Shown: positions 43,601 through 53,138 of the stretch, one piece after another
Numbering within the stretch: the stretch's first letter is position 1
Layout of the letters: each line of letters begins with the position of its first letter
Assembly (NCBI GenBank): GCA_035578175.1
Contig: JAQMRL010000004.1
Span: 38,060,901-38,124,900 of the forward strand
Source of the DNA: Catonia carolina
Lineage: Eukaryota > Arthropoda > Insecta > Hemiptera > Achilidae
Direction: 5' to 3'
Length of the DNA stretch: 64,000 bases
Program-made: the position numbers and the translations under genes
The notes under the pieces: model-generated
What the model was told of the DNA's origin: nothing
What the model saw: the letters and a program-made list of their open reading frames with translations, nothing else
Databases searched by the model: none

Positions 43601-44168
43601 GGATGGAATGGTCGAGCGCTACATCAAGACAGTTGAAGAGCATCTGCGCAAGGTAGTCTCCAAAAATCAACGAGACTGGGACCAGAAGCTTCCTCTTTTC
43701 TTGATGACCTACAGAGCGGCGATACATGAAACCACCGGCTTGACACCCGCCAAGATGATGTTCGGCCGTGAACTACGGTTGCCCTGTGATCTGCTGTTCG
43801 GCGCCCCGCCTGACAAGGAACAACCAGCGCAACAGTACACCGCGGAATTGGTAGCAAGTATCCACGAAATCCACGAGTATGCACGGAGACATCTGCAAGT
43901 AGCAAGTGATCGAATGAAGGCAAGATACGACTTGATGGCTAACTCCGCGGGATTTCGACCAGGTGACCATGTATGGCTCTACAGACCGAGAAGGAAGAAA
44001 GGAAGGTGCCCTAAGCTGGAAAATCAATGGGAAGGCCCGTATGCTGTCCTCGATCGCATCAACGACGTGGTCTACCGAGTACAGCGACGCCCAGGGACCA
44101 AGAAGATGGTAGTTCATCTCGATCGATTGGCACCGTACTTAGGGGCTACTCGGGACGAGCAGCCTTAA
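40575..44168 (+). CDS. pol: Pol polyprotein (protease, RT, RNase H, integrase), expressed by -1 frameshift
   Basis: An intact frame of about 1197 codons from the slip site, with no in-frame ATG until 40806. The first ATG lies after the protease active site, so the ATG form alone would lack it; this supports translation as Gag-Pol. Domains in order: aspartic protease VDTGA at 40722-40736 with a downstream FILGLDIL block; reverse transcriptase with VDYRKLND, MPFGLCNAPATFERL and catalytic YLDD at 41970-41981; RNase H with VDTDASNVGIG and a TDHSALTWL block; integrase with an H2C2 zinc-binding region from 43119, and catalytic D at 43326, D at 43506 and E at 43614 (DD35E spacing); then a GPYAVLDRIND (GPY/F-type) C-terminal module ending before the polypurine tract. 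All catalytic residues I can check are present. The enzymes copy genomic RNA into DNA and integrate it. No env follows. Confidence 0.95.
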   Translation, partial: KRRNAGVKRGPPAPKISSPPAIFSLATVRGGSDSLIADGLLNNRPCSITVDTGASISVIRPDKATRCKRRKVNQKYAVQTASGSTRPIKDEALVNITLGCYKLQAWVFVADIVDEFILGLDILRSHDAAVDIGRHLLKMGRCEVALWSPRLKPSNAEVLLKADEVIPARCEKIVTATLSNNLGTNSGVTEAGEITGKEGVIIGRAVVPNSKTISVRVANLDSSDKVLPKGTVLGNCEPVTWTSEPPRALNQGRRRKNPELQQLTAAAGVELSDNTRKGLDNLIRDFQDIFATEEEGYGRTNQVYHRIDTGDAQPIRQPPRRLPLAKQREVDKMVEDMRRQGVIEESDSPWSSPVVLVKKKNGELRFCVDYRKLNDVTKKDCFPLPRIDDTLDTLEGAKWFSTLDLKSGYWQVAVHPEYKEKTAFSTGRGLWQFTVMPFGLCNAPATFERLMESVLRGLTFESCLVYLDDIIVLGRTEEEHLQNLRKVFQWLRGVGLKLNPKKCNLFRREVQYLGHIVSAAGVAADPDKLKAVKEWPTPQNKHDVRSFLGLCAYYRRFIQGFSNIAKPLTRLTEDKKNYQWGREEEESFKRLKEKLCSAPILSYPNSEDRFIVDTDASNVGIGGVLSQVQGGEEKVIGYFSRTLSRPERNYCVTRRELLAVVKTIEHFRKYLYGREFTLRTDHSALTWLLNFKNLEGQTARWVERLQEYSYKAEHRPGKKHSNADTLSRRPCAQDCKHCQKIEQRCDEAEVRIITTVAVDGWSDDDLREEQRQDPDIGPLINEKESGQRPSWEDISLRSPEYKSYWAQWDSFSVRDGLLYREWQSVDGSKRVPQLVLPRTKTKDVMSELHGGTSGGHLGVKKTMEKIRQRYYWLHLRDDVENFCKLCDTCAASRGPRTRSKGQMWQYNVGAPFERIAIDIAGPFPVIDGGNKYLLVTMDYFTKWPEVYAIPNQGAGTVAEALVNELFSRFGVPRELHSDQGRNFESQLLQEVLERLGVHKTRTTALHPQSDGMVERYIKTVEEHLRKVVSKNQRDWDQKLPLFLMTYRAAIHETTGLTPAKMMFGRELRLPCDLLFGAPPDKEQPAQQYTAELVASIHEIHEYARRHLQVASDRMKARYDLMANSAGFRPGDHVWLYRPRRKKGRCPKLENQWEGPYAVLDRINDVVYRVQRRPGTKKMVVHLDRLAPYLGATRDEQP

Positions 44169-44179
44169 GAAGGGGGCAA
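44169..44179 (+). other. Polypurine tract
   Basis: GAAGGGGG followed by CAA directly precedes the 3' LTR and abuts the pol stop codon. It primes plus-strand DNA synthesis in LTR retrotransposons. Confidence 0.85.
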
Positions 44180-44991
44180 TGTAACAGGAACGAAGGAGAG
44201 ACGAGAACACACATGAATGTTCCAGAAATTCTATTCATAAAAATACTTAATAAATAATAATAGTACATTTACTATTGATAATAGTAACAAGAGGGAGTAA
44301 TAAAGACAGAAATAACAATACACAATAGATCAGTTTTGTAAATGACAGATTGTAACCATAAAAGTGTCTATTCATTCATAAGGGTATTGTGTGTTATAAA
44401 AAGGGTATTTTTATAAAGTTGTTTACGTTTTCTATTTACAATAGTTGACCTATTAACAAAAGGGATTTTTCTAGCATTCATTAATAAAGAGTTATTATTG
44501 TTGTACTTGAGTAGATTTCTCTAAATTGTTCTGGAACGGTCCTTGTGAGTAGGTATAAAAAGAGACCCGCCCCGAGGCGGTCAGTCAGTAGTCATGTGAT
44601 CTTTGCCGAACAGTGACGGGTGTGTATTTGCAGGCTATACATCCGAGTATCGTATCCGTGCAAGATTGTTATACGGTGTAACAATCTTGCAATTTCTTTG
44701 TGTTTGTGTATTGTAGAGTTGTTAATGTGTAATTGTGTGAATTCCGTTTGTGTTGTATGTTAGTGTAATTGATAAAAGTGATTGTAAGTAGACTAAGTAA
44801 GTTGTAAGTTATTTATTGTTTATCTAGCTTAAGTGAATCATTAAATAATTTATCGTGTTATTTAATTATAATTAGTTTAATCATTATTTTGTAATCTTTT
44901 AGCCTAATAAATATTTGTAATTTGTAAACTTTAGCGTATTAATTATTTAATAACCTAGATCCCGAAACGGACCTTAGCAATAAGTGTCACA
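44180..44991 (+). repeat. 3' LTR of the gypsy element
   Basis: Same length and sequence as the 5' LTR, with one difference noticed at 44594. Its AATAAA at 44906-44911 would direct polyadenylation of the genomic transcript. Confidence 0.95.
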
Positions 44992-44995
44992 GTAT
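44992..44995. repeat. Target site duplication GTAT (right) of the gypsy element
   Basis: Matches 38434-38437. Old LTR sequence resumes immediately after. Confidence 0.9.
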
Positions 44996-45176
44996 ACCTG
45001 AACTTTATGATAGTTATTTCAACCCTTATGAATGGACACTTTTATGGTTACAACTGTCATTTACAAAACTGATCTTATTGTGTAAGTTATTGTTATTTTA
45101 TTATTTCTTAACTATGTTTATAAATGGAATTCTGGAAGATTCGTGAGCGATCCCGTCTATTCTCGATCTTGTTACA
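44996..45176 (-). repeat. Older solo LTR (inverted), right part
   Basis: The reverse complement runs TGTAACAAGATCGAGAATAG, then TTCCAGAATTCCATTTATAA, ATAAGATCAGTTTTGTAAAT, GACAGTTGTAACCATAAAAG, matching the first ~190 bp of the gypsy LTR. It ends at 45176 with TTACA, followed by the ATAT target duplication. Total length of the old LTR without the insert is about 777 bp, against 812 bp for the young one. Confidence 0.9.
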
Positions 45177-45180
45177 ATAT

Positions 45181-45583
45181 TTTCTTCAGTTTTGTAGGTA
45201 AAGATTCGTATAGCTAACGCTTCGTTTGTAATGAGTTTTGAAAGTAGAGCATAAGAAAATTTAAAACAGTAGTCTCATCTGAAATTTTAGAAAAATATTT
45301 GTCTAAAAATTATTTGCAAATGACTTCAGCATCCCAAACTGTCAGATTAAAATTTAAAATAATAATGTATTTATTCTATTTTCCTAAATTTTCTTATTAA
45401 TTTGATACATCACGTGATAAGGTTTGTGATTTATAGCTAATTTTTAATGATTTCTTTACGGTTCGGTGACTCATATGCTAGAAATTCTCTGCCAGTCTAG
45501 AAAAATGTTTTGCCGGCTATAGGGTTAAAAATTTAGTGATTAGGTAAAAGTACAAATACACCGTTTTTCTGATGCTTTTTACC
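45181..45583. other. AT-rich stretch, nothing recognised
   Basis: This is the right flank of the old solo LTR. The LINE to the left of the LTR does not visibly continue here. Confidence 0.4.
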
Positions 45584-45975
45584 TGTTGTTTCAGTCATCA
45601 GCCAGAAGGCTAGTTTGAACCTTCAGAGGGTTTACTAAGTAAAATGAGAAATGATGTAGTTTACCGTGCCTTCCTCACTAAGTGAAAAAGTATGCTTATC
45701 GGCATGCCGGGCCCTCCGAAAAGCATATACTTTCCACCCAGCAAATGGCACCTTCACTTCTTCACTACAGGGTCTGATTGTATAATGAAATTTATTACTT
45801 TCAGAGAAGATAACTGTGACTAGTGTATTTTACACACTCTACCTCTTCTGTTCCTTAATGCTTCAGTTATATAATTGGCTGATCATGTGATAAGAAAGAT
45901 AAATATATTTTGTAGCCCTGAAACTAGCAGATCGTGTGTAAATAATTTAACACCACCTGCCGCCTGTTATGGGCA
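45584..45975 (+). repeat. Family A dispersed repeat, copy 4
   Basis: Begins TGTTGTTTCAGTCATCAGCC and ends CTGTTATGGGCA. It is more diverged than copies 2 and 3 (AAAATGAGAAATGATGTAG in place of AACGAGGAGTGAGGTGG). The open frame 45875-46081 starts in its tail and is not a gene. Confidence 0.7.
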
Positions 45976-46087
45976 AGCTTTTTACTTATGCATGTTCTTA
46001 AAATTATTTTTTCCATTTTTACGACACTTTCTGTTAAACTATTTTGTTTTTATTTTGAGAGCGTTTCACTACAATTATTAATGAAAT

Positions 46088-46480
46088 TTTGTTTAGGTCA
46101 ACAGCCGAAAGGCTGGTTTGAACCTCTAACGATTTACTAAATAAAAACGAGGAGTGAGGTGATTTACTATTATACCTTCCTCACTGAGTTGAACGAGTAT
46201 GCTTATCAGCATGTCAGGCCCTCCAAAAAGCACTTACTTTCCACCCCGCAAATGACACCTTCACTTTATTTACCACAGGGTCAGGCTGAAAAATGAAATT
46301 CATTACTCTCAGAGGAGATAACGCTGAGTAATGTCTTTTACACTTCTACCTCTTCTGTTCTTAAATAGTTCAATCATATAATTGGCTAATTATGTGATAA
46401 TAAAAAGAACTTTTTTGTAGCTCTGGAACCAGCATATCGAGTGCAAATAATTTAACACTCCACCTGCCCGTTATGGGCAA
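46088..46480 (+). repeat. Family A dispersed repeat, copy 5
   Basis: A direct repeat of copy 4 after a 112-bp gap: TTGTTTAGGTCAACAGCCG at the start, CTTATCAGCATGTCAGGCC, CACTCCACCTGCCCGTTATG at the end. Confidence 0.75.
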
Positions 46481-47084
46481 AATATTTAATTTCATAATAA
46501 TGAAATATGAAAGGTAAATTCCCACTTTATTAATGAAAGAAACTAAGCAAACTAACAGAATTATGGAATAAAAATACAGATTTTGATTGACGTCTAAATA
46601 TATCTAAAACAAATTGAATAATGTATTTGACAAATCTTAAGATATATAAACGTCTATTGCACTTTATCACCAGCGACCTTAAAATGCTTGTTATATTCTA
46701 TCTATTTTATAAGTGCATACTAGAAAGAACCGCCTACAGGAAGATGTGCTTGTCGTTTAGTGGCTTACGAGAAAATATTATATAATTTATAGATATACAT
46801 TTTTATTATAAAATAGTACATTAGTTTTCATCGTAAATGTAAGATACTTTTATAAAAAAATAATAAACATTGTGTTATCAATATAACCAGAGACTAAAGT
46901 TTGGGATAATATTGTGTGTACGAGTACACCATGAACAGTTTATTTATTTATAGAGTGTTGATTTAATCTAATAAAGTCTATTGCTTGAACATTAATACAA
47001 TGTTAGACAGTGTTGCAAACATTATTTAGTTCTTCTAAATCGTTATAAGAGCAGTGTTAAAAATTATTGTGCACTTTGTTACAG
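46481..47084. other. AT-rich stretch, probably intron or intergenic
   Basis: It ends in a polypyrimidine-like TTGTGCACTTTGTTACAG that could be a splice acceptor for the next segment. Confidence 0.4.
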
Positions 47085-47163
47085 GGAGTACTAGAACAAG
47101 CTGAGCAATTAGACCTGGATATAATTAAAGAAGCCAAAGAGAAATGCCAACTAAATTACACAG
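47085..47163 (+). CDS. Candidate internal exon of an unrecognised host gene
   Basis: A 79-nt segment lies between a good acceptor (TTTGTTACAG, ending 47084) and a donor (CAG|GTATTT at 47164). Only one of the three frames is open: GVLEQAEQLDLDIIKEAKEK, then CQLNYT plus one base. It is acidic, helical, with balanced codon use unlike the surrounding AT filler. It ends in phase 1, which fits the phase of the candidate exon starting at 52528. No paralogue is in the window and no TE motif is present, so a host gene exon is more likely than a retroelement. I cannot name the protein. Confidence 0.5.
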
Positions 47164-48289
47164 GTATTTATTCATTAATTTAGGATTTTATTAATATTCA
47201 AAATTATTATGTTGTTATTTTACAAGTGGTAGGAAAAGTATGATAGTCTGTGAATAGATACTTGAAATTCATATTGCGTAACTAGAAAATTCATTTTCAT
47301 TAATCCTCTAACTTTTCCGGTATACTCTTCCCGAAATGCTTCCCAAAGTGAATAATCGAATTATCACATCTCTCGCATCCTGTTAAAGTTGAACAATCAT
47401 AAATTAATAAATATAGTCTGAAGTATTACTGTATTTTCATACGAAAAATCAATATTTAAATTAATGAAGGTTAAGTACTGTGCTGAATATACAATAATTC
47501 TGATACTTACAATAAATTATCGCTTAATTTCTAAACATATTTTGATGAAAATATTTTTTCTAAATATTTCCTTACCCCTTTATACGTAAAACTCCACCTT
47601 TAGTAGTTATTTTAATCACATAATATAAATATACGTCTGAAACTTATAAAATAAAAAATAAAATCAATTAATAATTAAATCGGACTTAAGGTTATTTAAC
47701 TTGTTTAATTCCAGACGGATGAATAAATATAATACGTAATAACTTATAGATTGTAAATTATAAGAATTAGGCCTGAAGCCACACTTTTAAATATAAAACA
47801 ACTTTACACTTTGAGTTCTAGGACATAATGACTTATGTCCAAAGCTATCCAAAAGCTATCCAAAGTTGTTCTTATAAAATAAACTTTATATCAATGAATA
47901 TTTTTTTTTTCATATAACGTTATTTTAAACGCACAATCTGCTGTATAACAATATGCAATTTATCAATTGGATTTAAATCATGAAAAAATTACAACCCATT
48001 GGTGTAATTAACAAATTATTACATTAAAAAATATTATACTGTTCTTAGTTAATATTTACAACTACAATTTAGATAAATAGTGTTTTTTTAAATAAAAAAA
48101 ATAACCAAAACTTCCTCTAAAACGAAAAAATGAGAAGTAATAAATAATAAGCACATGATTTCGAAATATAAATGTACACCAAACTTTATACTGAAGATAA
48201 TTTAAAATGTTCATTCAGTTATTTACAACATTCACACTTAAACACGCCAGTCATCTACAGAATATTAACATTATTATTTACAATTATTG
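47164..48289. other. AT-rich stretch, probably intron
   Basis: No features recognised. Confidence 0.4.
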
Positions 48290-49215
48290 AAAATCACACT
48301 ACCAAAATCGTCCTGGGAGATCCAGTATTGTAGCACATTTTAGTCTATGAATATCATTGCTGTTGTCTAAGAGATTCAGTGCTAAGTTATTTACGTGGTT
48401 GTTTAGACGTTTGCTGTATTTACAACGAAAACTTCATATTTCTTCTCGTACCGTCTGCATATCCATATCACGATGTATATCGGCGTTGTAATATACCACG
48501 GTGTATTTAGTGGTCCGCAGAGCTTTTGATTGAAACCGTTGCAGAATCTCGATGTTTGAAGTCGATGTTGTGCATAACTGAATTCCGTAGGTCAAAACCG
48601 GCTTTAGCATGGATTTGTACAAAAGTAGTTTATTGTCAATCAAAAGCTGGGAACACCTACCAACGAGCCAATACATCTTCCTAAATGTTAAATCCGCTGT
48701 TTATTTTTCATTTGAATGGGTTTACGCCAAGTCAGACCTTTATCTAAGCACACTCCTTAATATTTTAAATCACTTGCCTGTGGAATATTCTTGCCATTCA
48801 GTTGAACAGGAGTTCAAGCTGCCCTTCTGGTAGTAAACGTTACATGCGTAGATTTCTCCTCGTTCACCTTGATCTTCTACTTTTTCAGCCAGATTCCCAG
48901 CTCACTTAGATACATCTGTACTCTGCGGGTCGCTACAGTTGGGTCTGCATCACATGGCATATTGCCATATCGTCAGCAAAAGTGACAATGATTACATTTT
49001 CAAGAACCGGCAAATCAGCTGTAAACAGAACATATAAAATTGGTTCCAGAACGGTTCCTTGTGTAACACCAGCCTTGATCTCTTTCAAACCCGTTAAGTA
49101 ATTTCCAACTCGTACCTAAAATAATCGTTTGTTGAGATACGATAACAGAACACAGCTTTTAATTTATGGAGTAGACCAGGATGCCAGACTCTGTCAAATG
49201 CTTAAGCAACGTCTG
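48290..49215 (-). pseudogene. Jockey-like LINE reverse-transcriptase remnant
   Basis: The minus strand from 49215 reads, through several frame changes, AFDRVWHPGLLHKL (RT palm motif A region), GVTQGTVLEPILYVLFTADL (the usual GVPQGSVLGPLLYLLYTADL), VTFADDMAI (the catalytic YADD-like motif, here FADD), then after broken frames MYWLVGRCSQLLIDNKLLLY, KSMLKPVLTYGIQL, ILQRFQSKALR, HRDMDMQTVREEI and a final LPGRFW close to 48290. This covers the RT from the middle of the palm to the normal C-terminus. Multiple stops show it is dead. It is the longest LINE copy in the window and lies antisense to the presumed host gene. Confidence 0.85.
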
Positions 49216-50137
49216 ACAACAGTAAGATTATGATTATTATAATTATATAATTTTATTTTAAACTAAATAATTTATTAACATAAAAAAATAAAATAATATA
49301 AAAGGTAATAATGAACGAACAATCAATAATAAAATATAATGTGATTAAATTGATTATGAAGTTAAATTAAAAAGTAAATCATTTATAGATTACATACGTA
49401 CATAAATGTAACACTCCAGAGAAATATATTTTTATTTTTAACGTCGTAATGGACTGTTGGTAATTAACAAAATTAATCTAAAATCAAAGAAAAATAAATA
49501 GCACTGTTAGAAAGAAATTTTACATGATAATGGTACCTCCATGCACTCGGCTAGTCCATAAACGTTATCACATTAAAACTCACTGTTACAGAACCAATAC
49601 CTACAGTAGCTGCTAATGGCCAAATTGTCAATAAGACTTGAAATAAACTAACATAAAAAACATTGACAAATTTTTTATAGCTAAAATTCTTACATTGTTA
49701 AACGTGTAACACGTGTGTTCTTTTAATAATCATTTACTCTTATTTGTCTTTACTTTTGTAAACTTTATTTTACTACAACAGGCTTTTTATCTTTAACACA
49801 CCTAATAAAATTGTAAGTTCTTAGATGAACGTTTCAGTAAGTTTCCTGAACTTGCTATTTATTGTAGATATACCGTATATGAAGTTTATATATTATCAGT
49901 TACTTTTTAATAAAATTACTTCCTACACGAAAACGGAAACTAATCTATATAAAAAATCAACGGTAGCACTTACTTAGAACGTGATGAATGACATTGCGTC
50001 AAGAAGTAAATTAATTACTGAAAAAAGTTATATTGATTTGTCCAGCATCAATTCCCCAATATCTAAATCCGAAATGAAGGTATTAAGGTTTTATATTACG
50101 TTTTACCTTTAGAAAAAATATTTAATTTAAGTAGCAT
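49216..50137. other. AT-rich stretch, nothing recognised
   Basis: No gene, RNA or repeat boundary recognised. Confidence 0.45.
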
Positions 50138-50236
50138 CAACAGCTTCGCTATTAGTGACTATTTTGGGTTATGGAACTGGAAGTGTAGATGTCGGCTGTA
50201 ATCATTTCCAGATCCTAACTTGTAATTAAACCCAGA
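50138..50236 (-). mobile_element. SINE fragment, same tail type as 7495-7656
   Basis: CATCAACAGCTTCGCTATTA, then ATCATTTCCAGATCCTAACT and AATTAAACCC align in order with CATATCAACTGCTTGCTCATT, ATAATTTCCAGATCCTAGCC and GAATTGAATCC at 7513-7608. The tRNA-like head beyond box B is missing. Confidence 0.5.
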
Positions 50237-50669
50237 ACAAAATATAATAAAACATAACGAATAGAAACAGTAATACATACTACTAAATATAAATTTCAAG
50301 GGATTCTATGAAGGACAAAAGCAGAACATCGGATGGACAGAAAAATGAAATTTAAATGATATAAAATGGATCTAAACGGGGGTAAAGTTCCGTTGATGTA
50401 ACGGCCGATGATAATAATAAATTATTATCTATTTTCGCAAAAGAATCAACCGGACTTTATTTATGAATAATTAACAGACAAGACTTGAACATGAGAGGTA
50501 AATTAACAACAAGGTTAATCATTTAACAAAACAGAGTATACACATTTTTCTAAATTCACTTCGAAAACGCCCGACGCATCGAAACTATCTTTACTAACAG
50601 AATTTATTTAATTTTTTTATTGATTAAACGGCGGTTGGACGCCAGACCTATAAATAATTGTACTTTTTT
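50237..50669. other. AT-rich stretch, nothing recognised
   Basis: No features recognised. Confidence 0.4.
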
Positions 50670-51185
50670 TAAAGGTTGATGTATATGACGTGTATATGAG
50701 ATGCAGTCTTCTACAGACCCAGCCCGGCCATTCCTGAGAGAGTGTAGTTAATTGAATCCCAACAATCAACGCATACCCGTAACCACTGTCTAAAGGCCAA
50801 GTCAATTGCTGTGAGTGTTCGGCTACGCATGCGCATACTTGACTGCTACCCTGCATACCCCTCCGACCAACAGTTAGATGTACAGTCAGAATGTTGTTGA
50901 AAATTGACAACACCCATTGTGTTTTGTAGGCATGCTGTTCCATTGTTGATTACATACACTGCACTATTGCAATACATACAAGACTATACTAATGCTGACG
51001 CATGTTTTCCCCAGCGCTCTCCTTACGAAAATCAGGCTATACTATTCAAATCCATATATAAGTAACAACCTTTACTAAGATTTGAACCAGGAACCTTCGT
51101 CTCCAAAAATCAGCTGTTAAACAGCTGACTGGCGGCAACGACTTTATTCCTAGACCTACCTGGTGGGTTGCAATAATTTTACTAA
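50670..51185 (-). mobile_element. SINE family D, minus-strand copy interrupted by ~240 bp
   Basis: Minus-strand head at 51185-51040 (CCACCAGGTAGGTCTAGGAA, TCAGCTGTTTAACAGCTGAT, GGTTCCTGGTTCAAATC as box B) and tail at 50803-50670 (AGACAGTGGTTACGGG, TTGGGATTCAATTAACTACA, GGAATGGCCGGGC, AGACCCAG-type order). Between them, about 50797-51036 is foreign sequence with a CTACGCATGCGCATAC motif. In the intact copy at 59884 the two halves adjoin. Confidence 0.65.
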
Positions 51186-52527
51186 GGACAAAATTAATAT
51201 TAGGCAGCGCATGGCCTAAGAAAAATGTATATCTGTCGATATGTACCATTCTATTTAACAGTGAGTTGCTTCATCAGCATTTTTTCTTTCAAATAAATTC
51301 TTAGTTACTATGAAAATAAAGATAACTAAAGTTTTATACTACTATTCGTATTGGATTTTCCCCATCGTCGGTGATCGAAACTCTCTTTCTAAAGCAAGGT
51401 TAATTTTTTCCAAATATCAATGTTGGGAAATTAATCAGACATTTCAGTTCTCCGGATCTTTGGTGAAATGATGAGTGTAAGGTGAATAAATTAAATAGGG
51501 CTTATGTATTAATATAATCTATGAGTCAGTAATATATACATAATAATAAATAGGAAGTATAGGTAAGTAAATAGGAAGAATAAGTTTATAATAAATAGGA
51601 AGTTACAATATGTTGAGAAATTCATTCAATATTTTAGACATTTGACTGGTATGCACAAAAAGCAAGGGAACAGAGAATTCGTGTTTATCGTTATCCTCTT
51701 AAATTCCTGAGGGTAAACCTATCCATCAAAATGCGCTATATGACCTGAACTTTTATATTTTACGGATTCATTACGTTTTTTTTTAAATTATTTTGTTATG
51801 CATATTCATACTTTTTATTTTATTTAAAGAGAATTTACATTTACCGGGAAAGTTTCAATTCCCTTTGTTAATCCGGAGTAATAATTGTTTTAAAATATAA
51901 AAGTTTATTATACATATATACGAGTATGTGTTCTGTGACTCTGATTGATTTGCTAAACTAATAATTCAAAAAAGGCAAAAGGAAATGTGAAGGTTGTAAG
52001 CCAGTGGTCCTCAACCTTTTAGACACTGCGACTCCCCTTTTTAGGTTGAGTTCTCTACCGATCCCTCTGAATTATAATATTTAAAAAATGTTTAAATCTA
52101 CAATAATTTTTCTTAAAACAATATTATATTTAAATTTTAGTTCTAATTTTGATTTGTTTTTAATGACCGATAGGACCATACATTAGAATTATGTGTTCTT
52201 GATGACGGGCACCTTGTGCGTCAAGAGGCTTCCGTGACAAGAGAGCAAGTAAAGCGCATCCACCTGGTTCCCGACCAGACTCACCCTCATTCTCGAAACT
52301 TTTCGATAATTTGTCAAAATTAGTTACGTAACAGTCGCCAGTCACGGTAATTAAAAGTTCTACGGAACGACCTCCGGATCTATGCTTTTGGGCAGCAATT
52401 CGCAGTAGAGGTGGCGGAAAAATCCCATTAAACCAATTACCAATAATTGGTAATTTATATATATATTGTATTGTATATATATATATATATTGTAATTTTA
52501 TAATGTTATATTATTTTACAATTTTAG
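51186..52527. other. AT-rich stretch, nothing recognised
   Basis: A slightly GC-richer patch at 52150-52400 shows no motif. A TA-repeat tract lies at about 52457-52490. Confidence 0.4.
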
Positions 52528-52652
52528 TATTTTTATTTAAGGATATAAGTGGATATTTGTGTTTAGTCAATCCATTTAATGAAAAAGTTGTACAAAATTC
52601 TGAGCTAATTGTTCGTCTTCATGATGAACTGAGAGAGCTATCAAGTTATCAG
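52528..52652 (+). CDS. Candidate internal exon of an unrecognised host gene
   Basis: An acceptor with a strong pyrimidine tract (TTATTTTACAATTTTAG, ending 52527) and a donor CAG|GTAATA at 52653 bound 125 nt. Read in phase 1 (first two bases complete a codon) it gives FLFKDISGYLCLVNPFNEKV, then VQNSELIVRLHDELRELSSYQ, ending in phase 0. The phase matches the upstream candidate exon at 47085-47163, which ends one base into a codon. The sequence is not low-complexity and has no transposon motif. A shorter form starting at 52542 (acceptor ATTTAAG) is possible but would not match the upstream phase. Function unknown. Confidence 0.5.
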
Positions 52653-53138
52653 GTAATAAAATTAACTTTCAACAATGCTTGTGACGATAAATTTTGGATA
52701 ATTACGTATTAAAAAGGAGTACCCAGAACTCTCCAGAGCAGCGTTGAAAATTTTGGTACGATTTGCCACATCTTACATTTGTGGACCAGAATTTTTCATA
52801 ATGGTTAATTTTAAAACCAAATCAAGAAATCTTTTAACACTAAAAAGTGATATCGTTTTGTGTGTTACAAAAATAAATCAGGACATTAAAAATTTAATTA
52901 AATCCAAACAAGGCCATTTTTCAAGTTAATTGAATTGAAAAAGTTGTAAAAATTGTACAATTTTTGTATATTTTTAAAAAATAAATACAACTATGACAAT
53001 AAGTGTTTTTAATTTTCGCCAGTATTCCGCGACCCCCCCCTCCCCAGACACCTCCTCCGATTTCCCAGAGGATCACGTTCCACTGGTTCGGAAACACTGT
53101 TGTAAGCCCCATGTTTCCTTGATGTTACAGAAATTTAA
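52653..53138. other. Probable intron sequence
   Basis: Open frames at 52744-52929 and 52993-53352 have no motif; the latter mostly reads through the adjacent MITE. A C-rich run GACCCCCCCCTCCCC lies at about 53030. Confidence 0.4.

Larger units (their letters stand above)
38438..44991 (+). mobile_element. Complete Ty3/gypsy LTR retrotransposon
   Basis: A 6554-bp element with 812-bp direct LTRs (38438-39249, 44180-44991), each TGTAACAG...GTGTCACA. The target duplication is GTAT at 38434-38437 and 44992-44995. The order is LTR, primer-binding site, gag, pol (protease, reverse transcriptase, RNase H, integrase), polypurine tract, LTR. This domain order, with integrase last, defines Ty3/gypsy. 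There is no env-like open frame between the pol stop and the polypurine tract; they are adjacent. Both frames are free of stops. I can find only one difference between the LTRs (38852 G against 44594 A), so the insertion is recent and the copy is potentially still active. It is nested in an older LTR of its own family. Confidence 0.97.

Noticed and set aside
39570..44117. Minus-strand and alternate-frame open frames across gag and pol
   Set aside because: Shadows of the two real retrotransposon frames; none contains a domain.
44027..44257. Possible env or accessory frame crossing from pol into the 3' LTR
   Set aside because: 76 codons in an alternate frame overlapping pol and the LTR, no signal peptide, transmembrane segment or furin-like site.
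50797..51036. A transposon inserted in the minus SINE-D copy with TA duplication
   Set aside because: The split is real, but no inverted ends match and the TA flank is too short to be evidence; left as an unnamed interruption.
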